DNA of 64,000 nt from Lyophyllum atratum (lineage: Eukaryota > Basidiomycota > Agaricomycetes > Agaricales > Lyophyllaceae), in assembly GCA_014905825.1 (NCBI GenBank), contig JACGCN010000033.1, forward strand, positions 496,001 to 560,000, in the 5' to 3' direction. The notes below the pieces were generated by a model. It saw only the letters and a program-made list of their open reading frames with translations, was not told where the DNA came from and did no database searches. Position 1 is the first letter of the stretch; the number at the start of each line of letters is the position of its first letter. Shown in pieces: positions 1-13,888 of the stretch. Both the position numbers and the translations under genes were made by a program.

Positions 1-2
1 CA

Positions 3-3000
3 ATGACCAATCCAGATTCAAACGAAGGCGAGCCGGTAATCTTGCCAGTCATCGAATGTGAGATCCGCTGTGACATCGATACGTGGGCCCCTTCGCTGGA
101 CATCGTCGTGGATCCTCCGCCACAGGCCATCTCATGTCTGCGTCGCCATCGGTTGTCTAGTGAGGGTGGAGGGCTCTGGATTTCGATGACCCATGATGCC
201 ATGTTTGTCGACGACGACAGACTTCTCGCTATAGTACGACGTGCGCCTGGGAAGGAGAAAGGACTCGTTATGGTGAACGGTGCAAAAGTTCATGTGGACG
301 TGGAGGAGATCCCCGAGCACGAGATCAAGATACTTACGAAACAGAAACGGGTGAAGCCCCCGCGGATACCGCTCGACCAGCCACCAGTCATGGGCGTCAT
401 TCGCCGGCGCAGGGCGGAGTGGGACGCGGATTCGGGGGGAGTAACTGGAATACACGTCAACACCTCCAGTAGTAGCCTCAGTACTTGGGCATCGGCACCA
501 CGGATATCCAGCCCGTTGACAAGACTATTTAACTATGCTGTCGATCAGGCGACCACGACCACGCAGCAGGCTGTAGCAGCGATGTCACCTGCAGCTGCGT
601 TGGCTACTGCAGCTGTTCCATCCCCACTGAAGTCGCCCATGCAGTATGCCCTGGATGCCCTAGCATGGACGCAGGAAACACATGCCCTGTTCCCTTCGAC
701 TGGATGGGAGCTCCTTAGCGAGAAGGGCCTACCTGTGCATAGGAAACTGGCCCCTGAGATTTGCTCCGTCATACCTGTTCATAAGGGCTGCAAGGTCATC
801 GAGGGCGTGTCCGCCGAGGAGCTGGCTGCGGTTATCACGGAGCCGGACTGTCGAAGGAAGTGGGACGACCGGTGCGACTCGAGCTTTGTTCTCGAGTCTT
901 TTGGTGCGAAATCGCGTACATCATTCATGGCGTCAAAGACGGGGTTCCCGTGGCGGGATCGTGGGTTCTATATTGCTTCAGTGATGGCTCGGGCCTTCGC
1001 AACGCCATCTATCTCTCGGCGGAATACAAGTACAGGCGAGGTGGCGGAACAATCCCATGGCGTACGGAACGCTATCTTCTGTGTTTCGGCATCCTTCAGT
1101 CCAGACTCCGTTGCGTCATTTGCGCCAGCGAAGTACAATTCGTATGCACTTCCGATCGGACGTGTGTATATTGATGCGTGGATCCTGGAGACACTAGATC
1201 CGTACACGAAGGAGAACTACGCAATTCCTTCAACGCGGTGTACGAGGCTTGTCGCTGTGGACTATGCAGGCGCTATCCCTGCGGCGGTGAATTCAATGAT
1301 CAACGCCACCCTCCCGCGATCTATTTTAGCAGTGGAGTCTTATATTAAGGGACTCTCGGCACACCCTGTCACACGTCTTCCGGCTCCGGGATTGGTCATT
1401 ACGGATAAGAAGGCAGAAGGCCATCTAGCAACTACAGCTTGGAAGCTGAGAAAGAGGGATGAGAATCGAGTACTCGTCAACACAAGATATACATCTGAGG
1501 ATCGGGTGTACGCTGCGACTATCCTCGTTACACTCCCAGTGACATCTTCCCGATCCTCTCCCCCCCCTTCGCAGGTTGTTGACAATGGCCCTACTACAGA
1601 CCACACGCCACGTCCGAGCAAAATTCAACCCGCTGTTAGCCCGTCGCGCCGTGAACCCTCTGACCTCGTCCAACCTGACAGCGCAGCAAGTTCCAGTTCC
1701 ATGTTGAGCGACGCAACAGTCATGCCAGGACTCCCTACCGCAATGCCTCCTTCGTCATCCCCTCCTTCGCTTCGTCCGCGCACAGTATCATCCACCAGTC
1801 CACCCTCGGCATCGACGACCTATATACGTGGCCGCGCCTCGTCATCTGCGTTCACCGTCAAGGGCGAAGTGCGTCCTCCGACTGATCTCGTTGTGAGCGA
1901 AATTGTCGTGGACTCCAAGCTTTACCCAGAGGGTTATGATGTAGCCCTAAGGTCGAGGATGCGTTCGAGTTGGAAAGTAGGTGAAAAGGGCGAATACGTT
2001 CCTCTCCGCTCTTTGGCCACTCAGCCCATCGCTTCTTCCTCCACGGCAACGACGACAGGCGGGAGTCCTCTGACGGCGGCCGCGGAACCCACTGGAACTG
2101 AAAATGTGCTCCCTTTAGCTTATACAATCCATACAATGCCATCTTCGCCGCTACATTCTTCGGGGCTCAATGAGGGCGAGAGTCCAACAAGGCACCTGTT
2201 ACGCCTGAGTTTGCCGACTGCACAGTATCGGGTTTCGACAGTGCAGGATCCTCTGACGGGGAAGATGCACAGCGCGCCGCCAATGCCAGGGTGGCTCATC
2301 GAGATGCAGGAGGATGGTGCAACCGTTGAAGTCGAGGTGAGGCCGAGAAAAGACGGGGTGAAGGGAAGTGGGAAGGCGAAGGTGAAGGTGAGGGTGGATG
2401 GGACGGATGTGGGGGTGGTTGACGAGAAGGAGTCATTGACGAGTCTTGGGAGGGAGGAGTTGTTGGATGACAGGGTCTCTAAGATGAGCGTTCTTTCACG
2501 GTATGTGTTCTTCCTTTTGCATTTTGCATTTTCTTGCGTCCATTTTCAACGGTTCCGGTGCCTCGAAACCTTATGTTGATATTTCTTCCTGTGGATAGGA
2601 TGCCGAGCGAAACGGAACCGTTACCTGAAGAGCTTAAAGTTCCCGTGGCTATTGCGGACGATTTGATGGAACCTGCAAACACGGGTTCCACGGCACCTGA
2701 CGCATCGAAGCCAGTTTTGGAAGTCATTCCTATTTCGGGCACTAGCGAAGGGACAGCGAGCAATGTAAGTTCTGTTTACCTCTGCGATAACCTGATGTTG
2801 ACCTCATGTCAGCAGCCTGACCTGCAAGCACTACCTCCACCCACAACGTTAACTCCTCATGTCCCCCGCGTGGCTTCTGGAGGCCTGCTCGGCTTCTTAC
2901 ATGCATATAACAACCCGCTAGCGCGTTTCACGATGGCTGGTACGACCGCAACGACCGCTACGAATTCAAATACTGGTATAACTCCAGCTAATACTGATAC

Positions 3001-3358
3001 TATAAAACTTGGACCTGCGACTGATGCACCCACGACACCGACCATGCCGCCTCGGAAACTGCCTGGAGGGTTGGGGGATATTGACATAGCCACAGCGATC
3101 CTTAATACGACACACGGAGGAACGAGGAGACAATATCCGCTATCGACCGTCCTCGTGGTTGCCTTAATCGCATTCCTAATTGGCTCGTTGCTTCGATCAC
3201 TTCTGTCACCCGCCGACTTCATATATTTCGTCACCGACTTGAAGGATGCGGAGGAAGCGAGTAATGGAGGTGGGTGGAGAGAGATTCGTAGGCTACTTGA
3301 GGTGAAATATCTGGTGGGTGGGTGGGACTTCCAGGTAGCAGTCGTACGAAGACATTAG
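3..3358 (+). CDS. START-like lipid-binding protein with C-terminal transmembrane segment
   Basis: Likely exons are 3-2500, 2599-2764 and about 2816-3358. The donor at 2501 (GTATGT) and the acceptor ending at 2598 keep frame, as do the second intron's ends. The product is about 1,070 residues. Residues roughly 220-460 resemble a START/DUF3074-type lipid-binding fold (segments TGWELLSEKGLPVHRK, RKWDDR and KTGFPWRDR). After it comes a long Ser/Pro-rich linker. Near the C-terminus is a hydrophobic stretch (VLVVALIAFLIGSLLRSLL) that looks like a membrane anchor, which would suit a lipid-transfer protein tethered to a membrane. The ATG at base 3 has a reasonable context, but the window begins two bases earlier, so the true start may lie upstream. 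Family assignment is from motif memory; lipid ligand and membrane are unknown. Confidence 0.72.
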
Positions 3359-3760
3359 TGGAGGGTATCCTGGAGTAGAAAGCAACAAGAGATTTTGGAG
3401 ATGCCTCGGGAGAGAAAAGTTGGTGTGTTGAGCCTCGGAGTTGTGGATGAATGATTGTCGGCAAGTAGCGAACTTTGGGTCGGCGGACGAATTTGAAATG
3501 GACATGATAGTATTAGTGTAGCCGCTGTCGTGCTTGAATCCCCCGACGTCCAGCCCTGCCCGCCGCCGTCGCTGCCAGCGACCATATCCATCTCCTCGTC
3601 GTCGGCCTTGTAATATCTATCCTCTATCTCCCTGTTCTGTGTATCTCTTGTCTATTTTACTCCCACTCACTTCGGAACCTAATTTCTCACACGAAAACTT
3701 GCACCCACGCGCCTACTCAGGCTTCCACAACTCACTGTGCCCTCGCTGGACTCCCTCTAT

Positions 3761-6731
3761 ATGGCCACAGTCCCCCAGCCGGGCTCTGCCCAGCAACCTC
3801 CGCCGCAGACCGACAACTCACCACAGTCGCTGTCATGGGAAGGCGAAAAGATGTCCGTCGCCCAGCTGTCAACTCTGCTTGTTTTCATTCTGACATGTAA
3901 CACAGGTTCAACATCTATATCTATGATTATTGCTTCAAACGAGGCTTTCGGAAGACCGCTCGTGAACTCATGAGCGAGGCGGATATCGCTCCCGACTCAA
4001 CTCCCCCGATCAATGCCAGGCAGGGTCTCTTATTCGAGTATGTGCTTATCTCGTTTGTCTGGTTACTAAACCGATCAGGGTATCTCAGATGGTGGAGTGT
4101 TTTCTGGGTATTGTTTACGGCGAAAGCCAATGGAAGTGGTCCGGACGAGGCAATGTTATATACACAGGTGCGTCTATCCTGTTATCTCAGCTACGATATT
4201 GTCCTAAGACCTAGCCCATCGTTTTACAGCATCAGGCAAACCAACTATTGCAGCGCCAGGCTACGCAGCGGTTACAGGCGCCTCCTGGACAACCGCTTCA
4301 ACACGGACAGCAACTACCGCCCGGCATGCCCCCCCAACCTGGTCCGCCCATGAACCGTCTTGCAAATGGTGCTCCCAGACCAGGGATGCTTGGATATATG
4401 GGTAATGGACCTATGCCTAATGGTGTTGGTCCACCGCCGGGGTCTATGCAGCCCGGAGGTCCGACCTCGTTCTCCATGGCTGGTGGTGCTCCTCAGCCCA
4501 ACGGGATTCCAGGCCCGCCCGGACCTCCTCAAGGAGGACCTTCTGCGCCGGGCCAGAACTTCCAACCATTACTCTCTAGCCAGCGCTCATCGATTGGTGG
4601 CGGGATGCAGCAATCCTTGCCTCCACAGCAGCCTCCGCAGCAACAGCGAGGACCTACTGGTCCGTTTCAATCACCTAATATGGGAAACTCTCCACAGAAT
4701 CCCCCCGGTCAGCAACCTCCGCATTCGCAGCAACAGCTCTCCCAGCCCCCGATGAACCAACTCGGCGGACCATCACCTCATCTAACGCATCTAAACCGCG
4801 GTGGTATGCTTCCACCAAACCAGGGCATGAACCCGATGAATCCACAACAGGGTCCGCCAGGTCAGCAGGGTAATAATGCTCCACCACCTACCCATTACCA
4901 ACGGTCGCCTAGTAGGGCCACCACCCCGGGCCAAGGACAGGCAGGGATGATGCATGCTAGTCCGTCATTAGCCAGCCGACAGCCACCTGGACCTGGACCG
5001 ATGATGTCCGGAGGAATGGATAACAACATGAACAACCAGATTATGCAAATTCCGACATCTGCTTTACACCAGATAAAGGTGGAGCTTGGGCTCGAGAGTA
5101 AGGAGCTATCTGGCTTGACATCTCAGGACAAGGTATGTTTTCCCGACTTTCCTTCGCTCCAGAATTCTGGACGTTATTCCAATGGGAGAAATATATATTG
5201 ACTTTTCGATCATTTTTCAGCAACGAATAGTGGGTACCTTTCGGGCAAGGCAGCAGCAGCAGCAGCAACAACAACAGGGCAAGCCTGGTGGTGGACCACC
5301 AGATAATGCAGCAGCTGGCCCATCGAATCCGATGATGCAGCCTCCGATTCAGCAACAACGGAATAACGCTCAACAACGGAATCAACAGCAACATCAACAA
5401 CAACAACGAGGGAAACGGAGCAGCACGTCCCCTGGTGAAGAGGTACGTAATCTTATTGCTTTTCGGCAGAACGTGAACTCATGTATGACCGCTTCTTCCC
5501 ATTCTTTTTTTTTTTTTTGCTATCCTTACACTAGCACGAGAATCTACCGCGAAATGAGTCTTCACCACCCGATCGCAAACGCGTACGCCGCTCTCCGATG
5601 GAACAGCCCGCTGTACCACCTATGAACTATCCGCAACAACAACCACAACAACATGCACAACAGCCAGGCGGGCCACAGATGATGGCGACACAGGGTGGTA
5701 TGGTAATGATGCGCGCTCCACCAAATATGGGGATGAATGGAGGCGGCGGTCAGCATCCAGGGCAGCCACCCATGGGTGGCGTGATGAACCTCGGTGGGAT
5801 GAGTATGGGAGGACAGCAACCGATGGGAATGCCGCACATGGGTGGCGGCTCGATGAACCCCCAGATGGGCCATCCTAGTAATCTCACGCCGCATATGCAG
5901 GTGCGCTTATTTCTTCGGTTGTTCTCAACTTAGGCAGCTCATCATCTTTATCTGTCCATTCTCGTTCTCGTTACGACATGACAGAGCCAGCAAATGCAAC
6001 AAGCCCGGGAACAAGTGATGCGGCAGCATCAGCAGGCCATGCTCCCCAAGGGACCCCAGCAACAGCCGGGCGGGATGGGCAATATGACAGGCAGCGCGGG
6101 CTCTCCGTCGTCAAATGATCCGTCATTCAATATGGGGGGTCCTATCGGGCAAGGCCCTGGGGGTGGACCTGGGTTTGGTCCCGGACCGAACAGAATGGGA
6201 CAGAAGAACATGATGCCTCCACCGTCTCCAGCAATGAATGGTCCTCCCAAAGACCAGAACTCGCATGGCCCAGGTGCTTCGAACAACGCGAAGAATCCCA
6301 ACCAGAACCCTGGCATGCCTGTGAATCACGGCTCGCCGAGGAACCCCCCGCCTGGCTCCAACAACAACTCAGGGCAGACGCCAAACACAAATGGCACTGG
6401 CCCATCCACCCCTGCACCCGGCAACCCGCAAAACCCGAACCAAGGTGGCCCCGGTCAGGGACCAGGGCCGGGTGGACTGCAGAATATGGCGCCCTCGCCA
6501 GTGTCGATACTTGGTGGGCCACCGATGAACACCTCTTCCATGGGCGGCCAGCCATCGCTATCTGCTGACATGTCGGGGGGTATCTTCTCAACGGACTTCA
6601 TACAGAGCGTGGCGAGCTCCTTGGATGAGTTCGATACGACCCTGTTCCGCCCCGACGGGGACATTAACTTCGAGAGGGACTTTGGGCAGTGGTTCAACCC
6701 AGATGACGTGACGGGGTTGGATATGAAGTGA
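3761..6731 (+). CDS. LisH-domain transcriptional regulator, Flo8/Som1-like
   Basis: Seven exons fit: 3761-3852, 3906-4037, 4089-4167, 4230-5132, 5221-5442, 5535-5900 and 5985-6731. The N-terminus carries a LisH motif (FNIYIYDYCFKRGFRKTARE) followed by INARQGLLFEWWSVFW, the arrangement seen in Flo8/Som1 and plant LEUNIG-type proteins. These are nuclear regulators that dimerise through LisH and, in fungi, control adhesion and development. The rest is low complexity: Pro/Gly/Met/Gln-rich with polyglutamine runs near 5250-5280 and 5330-5410. The C-terminus is acidic and aromatic (FERDFGQWFNPDDVTG), plausibly an activation tail. The LisH module is split across the first three exons, so single-exon prediction would miss it. 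Family call is strong; biological role here is inferred. Confidence 0.85.
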
Positions 6732-7978
6732 CCAGAGTCGCTCGCCAGGCGTTTTGCGAGGATGGTTCCTCGTACCTGTGGAGAAGCGAGTGATAGTTGT
6801 GGGACACCCTACAGGAGCTACATGTTGGTCTGTGGGCGCCTGTTCGATGGTGTATATGCTCGATTCGGAGCACTGGGACGCTCCACGATCATCCGCCTGG
6901 TGGTGCTGGTGACTACAACAAAAGCTTTTGAGGTGTTGGAGCAGGTGGTATCTTTGTATGTCTTACTGCTAGATTATTGTCCACTTACTTTTTTGCGGTC
7001 CCTTCGTTTTTTTTCTCTTAGTCGCATATATGTCACGGTCTTGGCTCATTGCCCTCGGTTTGCTATCCTGCTTTAACGTTATTTTCCCTTGTCTTTTGCT
7101 TCCCCTTCAGCCGTCTATCTCATCGTCCGTTCACACGAGCGGTTGTACTTGAATTGTCTTGTTGCATGTACAATTTGTCCTAAATCATAATTTCTGGATG
7201 GAGCGCCACTGCCTTGATACTTTCACCGACAAAATAATTGAAGAGGCTTCTGACGACGCAGAAACAGAACGATACGAGACTTGTGCCGCGTGAACGATGA
7301 GTCCAATTAGAATTTGAAGCGAATCAAATGGACAATGCAGATTGACAGTTGTAATTTTATGCTTGCATAAGTACCATGCCGACGCCTGGTCAAGATCAAG
7401 CACCTTACCTTCAAGTGAGCTTAACTGCCTTTTATCACCTCCAAACTAGGATAAGCGATCATGAAGTACGATTTTCTAGCACGGGAACTTGTATGAGCGA
7501 AGTCATTTCACGAATGAGGCGGCGGAGCTTACATATATCATATATGGCCCTGCGCCACACTTTCGACACTCAAACCTGATTTATGAGATGAGGGCGAGGC
7601 AGTGAATCTGGACAGCGAGAGCGGCGTTGGCAACGCCGCAGGGCTGCTTACTACCACCTTTCCGAGAATGAGAAGAGGAGCAGAGCGTCCGCAAAGGGGC
7701 AGACAAAGACACGCCATGAAAACTTTTGACTGGGCAGAAGAGGTCGGGCAATGCGTTTGAAGGGGAGAGGGCGAATACTGGCTTGAGATCGACCTTTGAC
7801 CATGATAGCAGACTTTTGGAAATCGAAACGGCCCCTACAATGATAATAGCATTCTATAAGAGTCGGTTGTCCTGCCAGTGAATTACATCCAGAGTCTCGA
7901 TAACATCATGGTCATACATATGCAGAATTTGGCCGCTGAGGGGTGAAAACAAGCCGTACAGAGCTATCTACAGCAATT
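6732..7978. other. Intergenic stretch between the LisH gene and P450 gene
   Basis: About 1.25 kb between two convergent genes. The first part is T-rich and likely holds the 3' UTR of the LisH gene. Short open frames exist on both strands, but none has splice-compatible continuation or recognisable domains. I see no RNA gene or repeat. Confidence 0.5.
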
Positions 7979-9926
7979 TCAAGAGTCCTTGGCCTTGACA
8001 TACGCCTCAAGATGCTTTCCACGATGAATCGGTACAAAATATTCTCGGAAGTTGACCATTTCGATACTGGTCAAAGATGTCAACAAACAACCAAGCATTC
8101 TGTTCGAAGTTCACTCACGAAGCGTCCTTGACGTCAAGAACCAGCTTGCGAAACAGAGTACCGAAAATCAGATACAACTCACACCACGCCAGACTAAGAA
8201 GTCCAATAAGATGATAGTTCTAGACAGAAAGCGCGTAACAGTCTGTATCACGTACTTGATTCCTAAACAGCTCCTCGGCCCTTTGGAGAACGAAACCAAG
8301 TATTTTTCGAGTTCCTGCGAATCCTCTTGAAGCCAGCGTTCAGGGGTAAATGAGAAGGGTTCGGGAAAAATATCCGGATTGCGATGCACGATCGTCGCAC
8401 CCATAGAGACGACGGTCTGGGTTACACATTGTGAGGTCAGTGGGGCGAATATGATCCTAATGACTCACTCCTACAGGAACCGTCATTCCAGATATCCGCG
8501 AGTCCGCCGGGCCTATGATCCTTGGTAAGGGCGTCACAACACCATGGGCCATCCTTAGTGATTCTTTGATCACCGCCGTCTGACGAATTCCTGCCTGTCA
8601 GTGAGATTATAGAGGGAAACCATCGTGCGCTTACGAGAAATGACAATTTCTCTAATGCTTCGTAACCGATGCCTGAAGACATATCTGGCCAGGCATCCTG
8701 CAATTCCTTGACGAGCGTAGAATGGACCCAAGGATTTGTGAGGATATAATAGGTTCCAACCGTGCAGACGTTTCCAACCGTGTCGCTCCCCGCAAATCGC
8801 ATATACAGGCCTTCGTCCAGAAGCCATGAGCGAGTGATCGGCGGCATTCGCTGATTCTCGGGCTGGGGGTTAAGAAGATGATGGTAAATGGTTTCGTGAC
8901 CTATCTCATCCAGGCTCGACGGGTCATTGAGCAGCTTATCAATCTGCGCGCCCATTCGCTGGCGCTGCTCGAGAATTCCAGTCGTCCCGGGCTTTAAATA
9001 AGCTGCCGTCCACTCGGGGACGCTCAAGAGGAAGTGCTTTATGAGCGGAAAATATTTGAAAATCCAGATCATAGGCAAGGTAGCGTCCATGGCAAGAAGA
9101 ACGTCATTCTGGAAGTATTTTGAGGCAGTTAGATTGCCTTCAAGTCCGAAGCAATATGCGGTGATAACGTCGAGGCTGGTGGCACGAAACGCAAAATCGA
9201 GGTTTGCAGCTTCCTTTGCTGGCTCGTATTCGAGTAGTCGGGAAACGAGATTATCAACCTGGGGATTTCTGAGACAAGGGAAAGAAATCTGGAGTCGCGG
9301 GAAAACGAACCTGAGTTTGGACTACATGCTCTAGATTTAAGATAGCTTTCCGAGAGAAAAATGGACCGATGAGGTTTCTCCTTTGTGTGGCCTCGTGAGG
9401 GTCTGTCAGAGCGAAAACAGACAAGTCCGTCGCAAAACAGCTATATAAGTGGGATTGCTTCGTGAACTTAGTCCCCATCCCATAGATTTCGCTATAGGCG
9501 CGTGGATCACTAAAGTGGAGCTGAGGGTCAAATGAGCATTTGTAGCTTGAACGTATTCACTGTCACCTACCTCATTAGGCGCCACCCTCACAACAGGGCC
9601 TGCGAAACAAACTCTTAGCTTCGGTATAAGGCCAAGAATGACTTTGCCTCACCATATTTCGCGTGCAGAGATTCGAGGTGCTCAGACCAGCCTCCATCCA
9701 TTATTATGTCATAGTAGGCCTTGTACCATAGCGTCAACGCAGCAATACGTGGGCCTGGGAATTTGACGAGTCGATGGAAGAAAAATCGATGGATACCATG
9801 AGCTACAAGGTGGACTACTAGTAAGCAGGAGATGACGGCGACAAAGTTCTGGGTAAGATTCATTCTTGCGGTAGACAGCAAGCGGGTATACATGAGATGA
9901 GAGCACAAATTGTGGTTTATAAACAT
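7979..9926 (-). CDS. Cytochrome P450 monooxygenase
   Basis: Eight exons on the minus strand: 9926(or 9863)-9653, 9599-9571, 9520-9311, 9258-8635, 8594-8469, 8416-8256, 8193-8119 and 8066-7979. The protein is about 507 residues if the ATG at 9863 is used, which puts the membrane anchor (VAVISCLLVVHLVAHG) right at the N-terminus as usual; the ATG at 9926 adds 21 residues. All family signatures are present: FPGPR after the anchor, the I-helix FAGSDTVGN, the ExxR motif KESLR, FTPERW, and the haem-binding loop FSKGPRSCLG with its cysteine ligand. The gene appears intact. It resembles fungal secondary-metabolism or detoxification P450s, but no partner genes of a metabolite cluster sit beside it. 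Substrate cannot be inferred. Confidence 0.93.
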
Positions 9927-11045
9927 TCCAGAGCATCGAAGGCTCGCACCCCAGGCATCCCGGTATGGTCGCGGGCCTTAGTTTTCTGTGGCGCGAGAAC
10001 GTTTGCGTATGTGGGTGGAAATGGACCTACAAACAGCAATCGATCATTGCGATCTGTTCCATTTCATGGTTAACATAGATCGCGAAAGGCCTTGTACCAA
10101 ACCCGATGGAGGGCTAGCAGCTGCACCGCATCACCAATGAGTGAGGAAGGCAAGCCAGAGCATCGAATGCCCGACGCTTTCAGTCTTCCACGGTCATAGG
10201 CCGATCCGTTAATCGGGATATTTAGCGCCAGTGAATTGGGAGGACCAGATATCAGATGCTTGTTTCCGTCGACACTTGACCACGTGTGATGGGGGCGAAC
10301 TCATAGGATGCGTCTGTCAAGGGGGTACGCAGTATTCCCAGCAGACATGACGAGACAAGAATCCGGACTGCAAAAAGCTATCTCAGGGATTCCACTACTA
10401 GGCTCGGTATAGATTCTACTTTCTAGTACGTCACTTTAGTCTCCAGGAACTAAACACATGCTACGGACAACCAGGTTAGTAACCGGGCGCCAGATTTGGA
10501 GAAAAAATGCTGGCCAAGGCAGCAGAGAGAATCGGGGAACATATGGTACACGAGATATGGAGACGATTGGGAGTTCGATGCTCCTACTAGTAGCGGACGT
10601 GACTCCGGGTCCCAGGGCCTAGTGCAGTAGTAGGCTTTGCTTGTTGTACATTCCAGGGTTATAATCTAAATACCTAACCTCGTTTGGCAGGAAACGAGGG
10701 GAGGTAGGTCAATGCGATGCACCGCAGGAGGACCATCGGCGGCTTGGTAAATCCAGTCAATGTTTAGATAGAAAGGCAAGAACATTGACGATCAATCCAT
10801 CAAACTGTCAAGAAAAGACCACACACACCATTGAAACGACACAAGCGCAAATAGGCATGATCTTGGTCGGGTCGTCCGCCGAGCGTACGCATGTACTGAC
10901 GGATGATTATTCAAATTACACCCAGAGAACAGTATATAGTAAGGATAATAATAGAGGTATAAACGATTGTGGGTAAAATATGTTCTGCAGATCTAATAAT
11001 GCGCCTGGCTCGAAGTACGAGTCGATGCGGAGGTCAAGGAGATAC
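9927..11045. other. Intergenic stretch upstream of the P450
   Basis: About 1.1 kb that should contain the P450 promoter and the 3' flank of the minus-strand vezatin-like gene. No open frame with family features was found, nor any RNA gene or clear repeat. Confidence 0.5.
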
Positions 11046-13888
11046 CTAGATCGACTCACTCAGAGCTTCACTTGGCGAGACACTATCCAGCGATGAAGGT
11101 GCATCTGCCATCCTCCGTCTCCTCTCCCCCACCTTCCAGATCACGTCCTTAAGCTCTTGTACGACCTCGCCCCCAGGGCCCCATTTCTCTATCCCAGCAC
11201 AGAGCTTTGGTTCTGGTATCGACAGAGAAAGGCCAAGGCCAAGACCCATTACGCCTCCACCGCTCTCCCTTCGCGTCTTGGCAAGCTGTATCCGTTCCTC
11301 CCGCGTCAGCTTCGACCGCTCCCGGGTGAACATGCCCACGTTCCCAGAATCGGCTTCAAACACTTGCTCAATCCCAGGCGGTGGTAGATGCTGCATCGAC
11401 GCCGTGAGCAGCAGATGCGACGTAACATCGTCCAGATTCCCCTCAGTTCCTTCAACAGTAACCACTGTATATTCCCCGCCCGGGGGCTCCTGCTCGACCT
11501 CGTCATCGAAGGGGAACGCGGGGTCGGGCTTGTCTGAATCTTCGCTCCCATCGTGTCCAAGCGCAGGTACATCGTCACCCGAATCGTCCTCTTCGCCATC
11601 GCACATGTCTGGGGGAAACACAACGTCGAGCAGGCGTTGCCGGCCTCGCTCACACTCCCGTAGAGCAAGCCCAAGTTCACGACGCAGACGCTCGTAAGCT
11701 TCTAGCGCAGGCGAGCCAGCCGACTCCTCAGTGGACGAATTCGACATGGGCCGTGATCTCCGCCGCCGTTGTGGGTCATGACCGGTCGAGCTTGGTGCGG
11801 TGGTCTCCTCCCGCAAGGACATGACACACCGTTCAAGGTTATCCCTCGCGTCGTCCAAGGCAGACGTGATCGCCTCCACATGTGCTGCGAACCTAGATAC
11901 ATGGCTTGGGAGGGGTGCGAACGAGGTGCTCATCGGCCGCCTATTTGTCTTCGACGCGGGGGAAGGCCCACCCTCCGAGCTGCCGATGCTCATATCGCCG
12001 TCCTCTGAACCGGGGAACATGCTCTGCAGTCCAGGTGTAGGATTCTGATCCCGTAGTTTCTGCTGCTCCACCTCAGTGAGCGCCTCCAAGAGCCTCGAGG
12101 ACGCGTCTACAAAGGTGCTCGTCAATAGCCCCATCACACTCCGCACGTCCTCCCAGTACCCCTCGTCGTCCTCGTCCGCAAACCGCAGGGCGAGAAGATG
12201 CGAGCACGCGTATCGTTTGGACGCGAGGGCACTTTGTAGGGCATGATTTAGTGCCGATAGGGATAGTGGATTCCGCGATGCGTGGATAGGTGTGAATCGC
12301 GATCCGGAAGAAAGGGTCGCAGTGGGAGGTGATCGAGGGGTTTGTGGAGGAAGGGGAGGGGAAGAAACAGGGCTAAAGTAGCTTGGTGGTGGCAGTTTGA
12401 ATGCTTCCATGCCAGCACTTTTTCGCTTCCGATGTAACGCGAGGGCGGCTGCTCCAAAGGGAACCGTCCCATCAGCGGTGTGCGGGACTTCGAGATGGTC
12501 TGGTGCATCTTCGTAATCTGATTCTGCCTCCTCGCTCACATACGGCAGCGAAGGTGGGATAGGTGTCACCGGAGCGCTGACACTCTTCAAAGATGGATTG
12601 CCAGAGACTTGGAGTAATGATGAGAGATCTGACCGGCGTTTCTCTCGGCGTTTGAACACCTGATTGGTTGGACTTCCCAATTGGACGAGCTTGGTGTAAG
12701 AGCCATTCCAGGTTTGACGCTTGTTGTCCACCGTGAGAAATGGGTCTAGTGGCATAGATAAGGTGCGCCTTCGGGCTGGGAGAGAGAGCGGCCGAGTGTT
12801 CCCTTCTTGCATGAAAGAGGATGTCATAGGCGATGGGGGAGCATACATCTCAGAAAGCTGTGAGAGCTCTGAAGGTGATGTTAATGCCGAAAAGAGGTGG
12901 CGAACGTTATCGCATTGCGTTTGGGTCGTTAGCAATGAGGAGTGCAGTGCGACACGGATGGATGACGAAGGAGATGTAGGAGTAGCGGCGCCATACGATG
13001 TGCTAACGGCCCACGTCAGTGCCAGCCTATAACCAGATAAACATGAGGTGACTGACCTTCGCTCATCATTTTCGAGAACGCTGATAGCCTCTTGGACCAC
13101 AGATTCCCAGTCATTACTGGACGCAACCAAGTCGTTCAAGGATTCTAGAGACTATAGGAAGATTCAGTAAGCAAGGCGCACAGTCGAAACGAAGAAATGC
13201 ACGTACGGGTGCCGTGTCGTGTTTGGAGATTTCGTTCGAGGCTTTAAAAATATACAAAGTAATTCCGAGTGACGCGAGAGTCAGGAGTAGATATCCGGCA
13301 TGGAGGAAAATAGCAGCCATTAGCAGTGCTAGAGAGGGTATCAAGTAGGAAGAGTCAGGGGAGGCGACCGGTAGATGTGCGGAGATATGTTCTTGAGCTT
13401 CGACGCTTGAAGTCCGGCTGTGATCCAATTGTCCAGGAAGCAAGGGTTGTGGTGTCCGCACTATCCGACCATGTGTAGATGGCAGAGAAACAGCGAGAAG
13501 TGAGGAAGATATCACATCGTACTTGAAGTGTTCGGCGAAGCGGCTGGGATGGCTAGAGAGGTCCAACGCTGATACGGCAGCCATAATCATCTAAAGAGGC
13601 AAGTGAGTGGCGAATGTGCAGACGTGTTTGGACGACATACCTCCAGAATGTCGATCAAAAAGAGCGGACGCCATTCCTCCATCTCTTCGTCCTCATACTC
13701 ATCTTCCTCCATGCCCCACCACGGATCGAGTTCGAGTTCAAGCTCGGCCGAGCTCCCGGGTATGAAGTCTCGTGCTTCACCCGCATCTGTTGTAATAGAG
13801 TCAGAATCTACTATAGAAAGCGTTCTTTATAGCAAGTACTTCGCAGGTATTGTTCCAGTGGGTGTTCGTCAAATAAAGCCTGGGCCAT
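11046..13888 (-). CDS. Vezatin-like / myosin-binding (peroxisome) family protein
   Basis: Four exons: 13888-13840, 13786-13641, 13590-13207 and 13151-11046, giving about 894 residues. The tiny first exon encodes MAQALFDEHPLEQYL and is joined through a 53-base intron with a CTGAC branch site; this opening and the acidic tract after it (WWGMEEDEYEDEEMEEW) fit my memory of the fungal 'myosin-binding motif of peroxisomes' (vezatin, PF12632) family. Around residues 135-170 there are two adjacent hydrophobic segments (LIPSLALLMAAIFLHAGYLL, LTLASLGITLYIF). The large last exon is Ser/Pro-rich with charged helical stretches near the C-terminus. Members of the family link organelles to myosin motors. 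Structure of the gene is well supported; the family name is moderately sure. Confidence 0.68.

Noticed and set aside
13050..13079. A 30-base in-frame intron (GTCAGT...TTATAG) in the vezatin-like gene
   Set aside because: The frame is open through it and 30 bases is below the usual minimum intron size seen in this window (about 48), so it is kept as coding.
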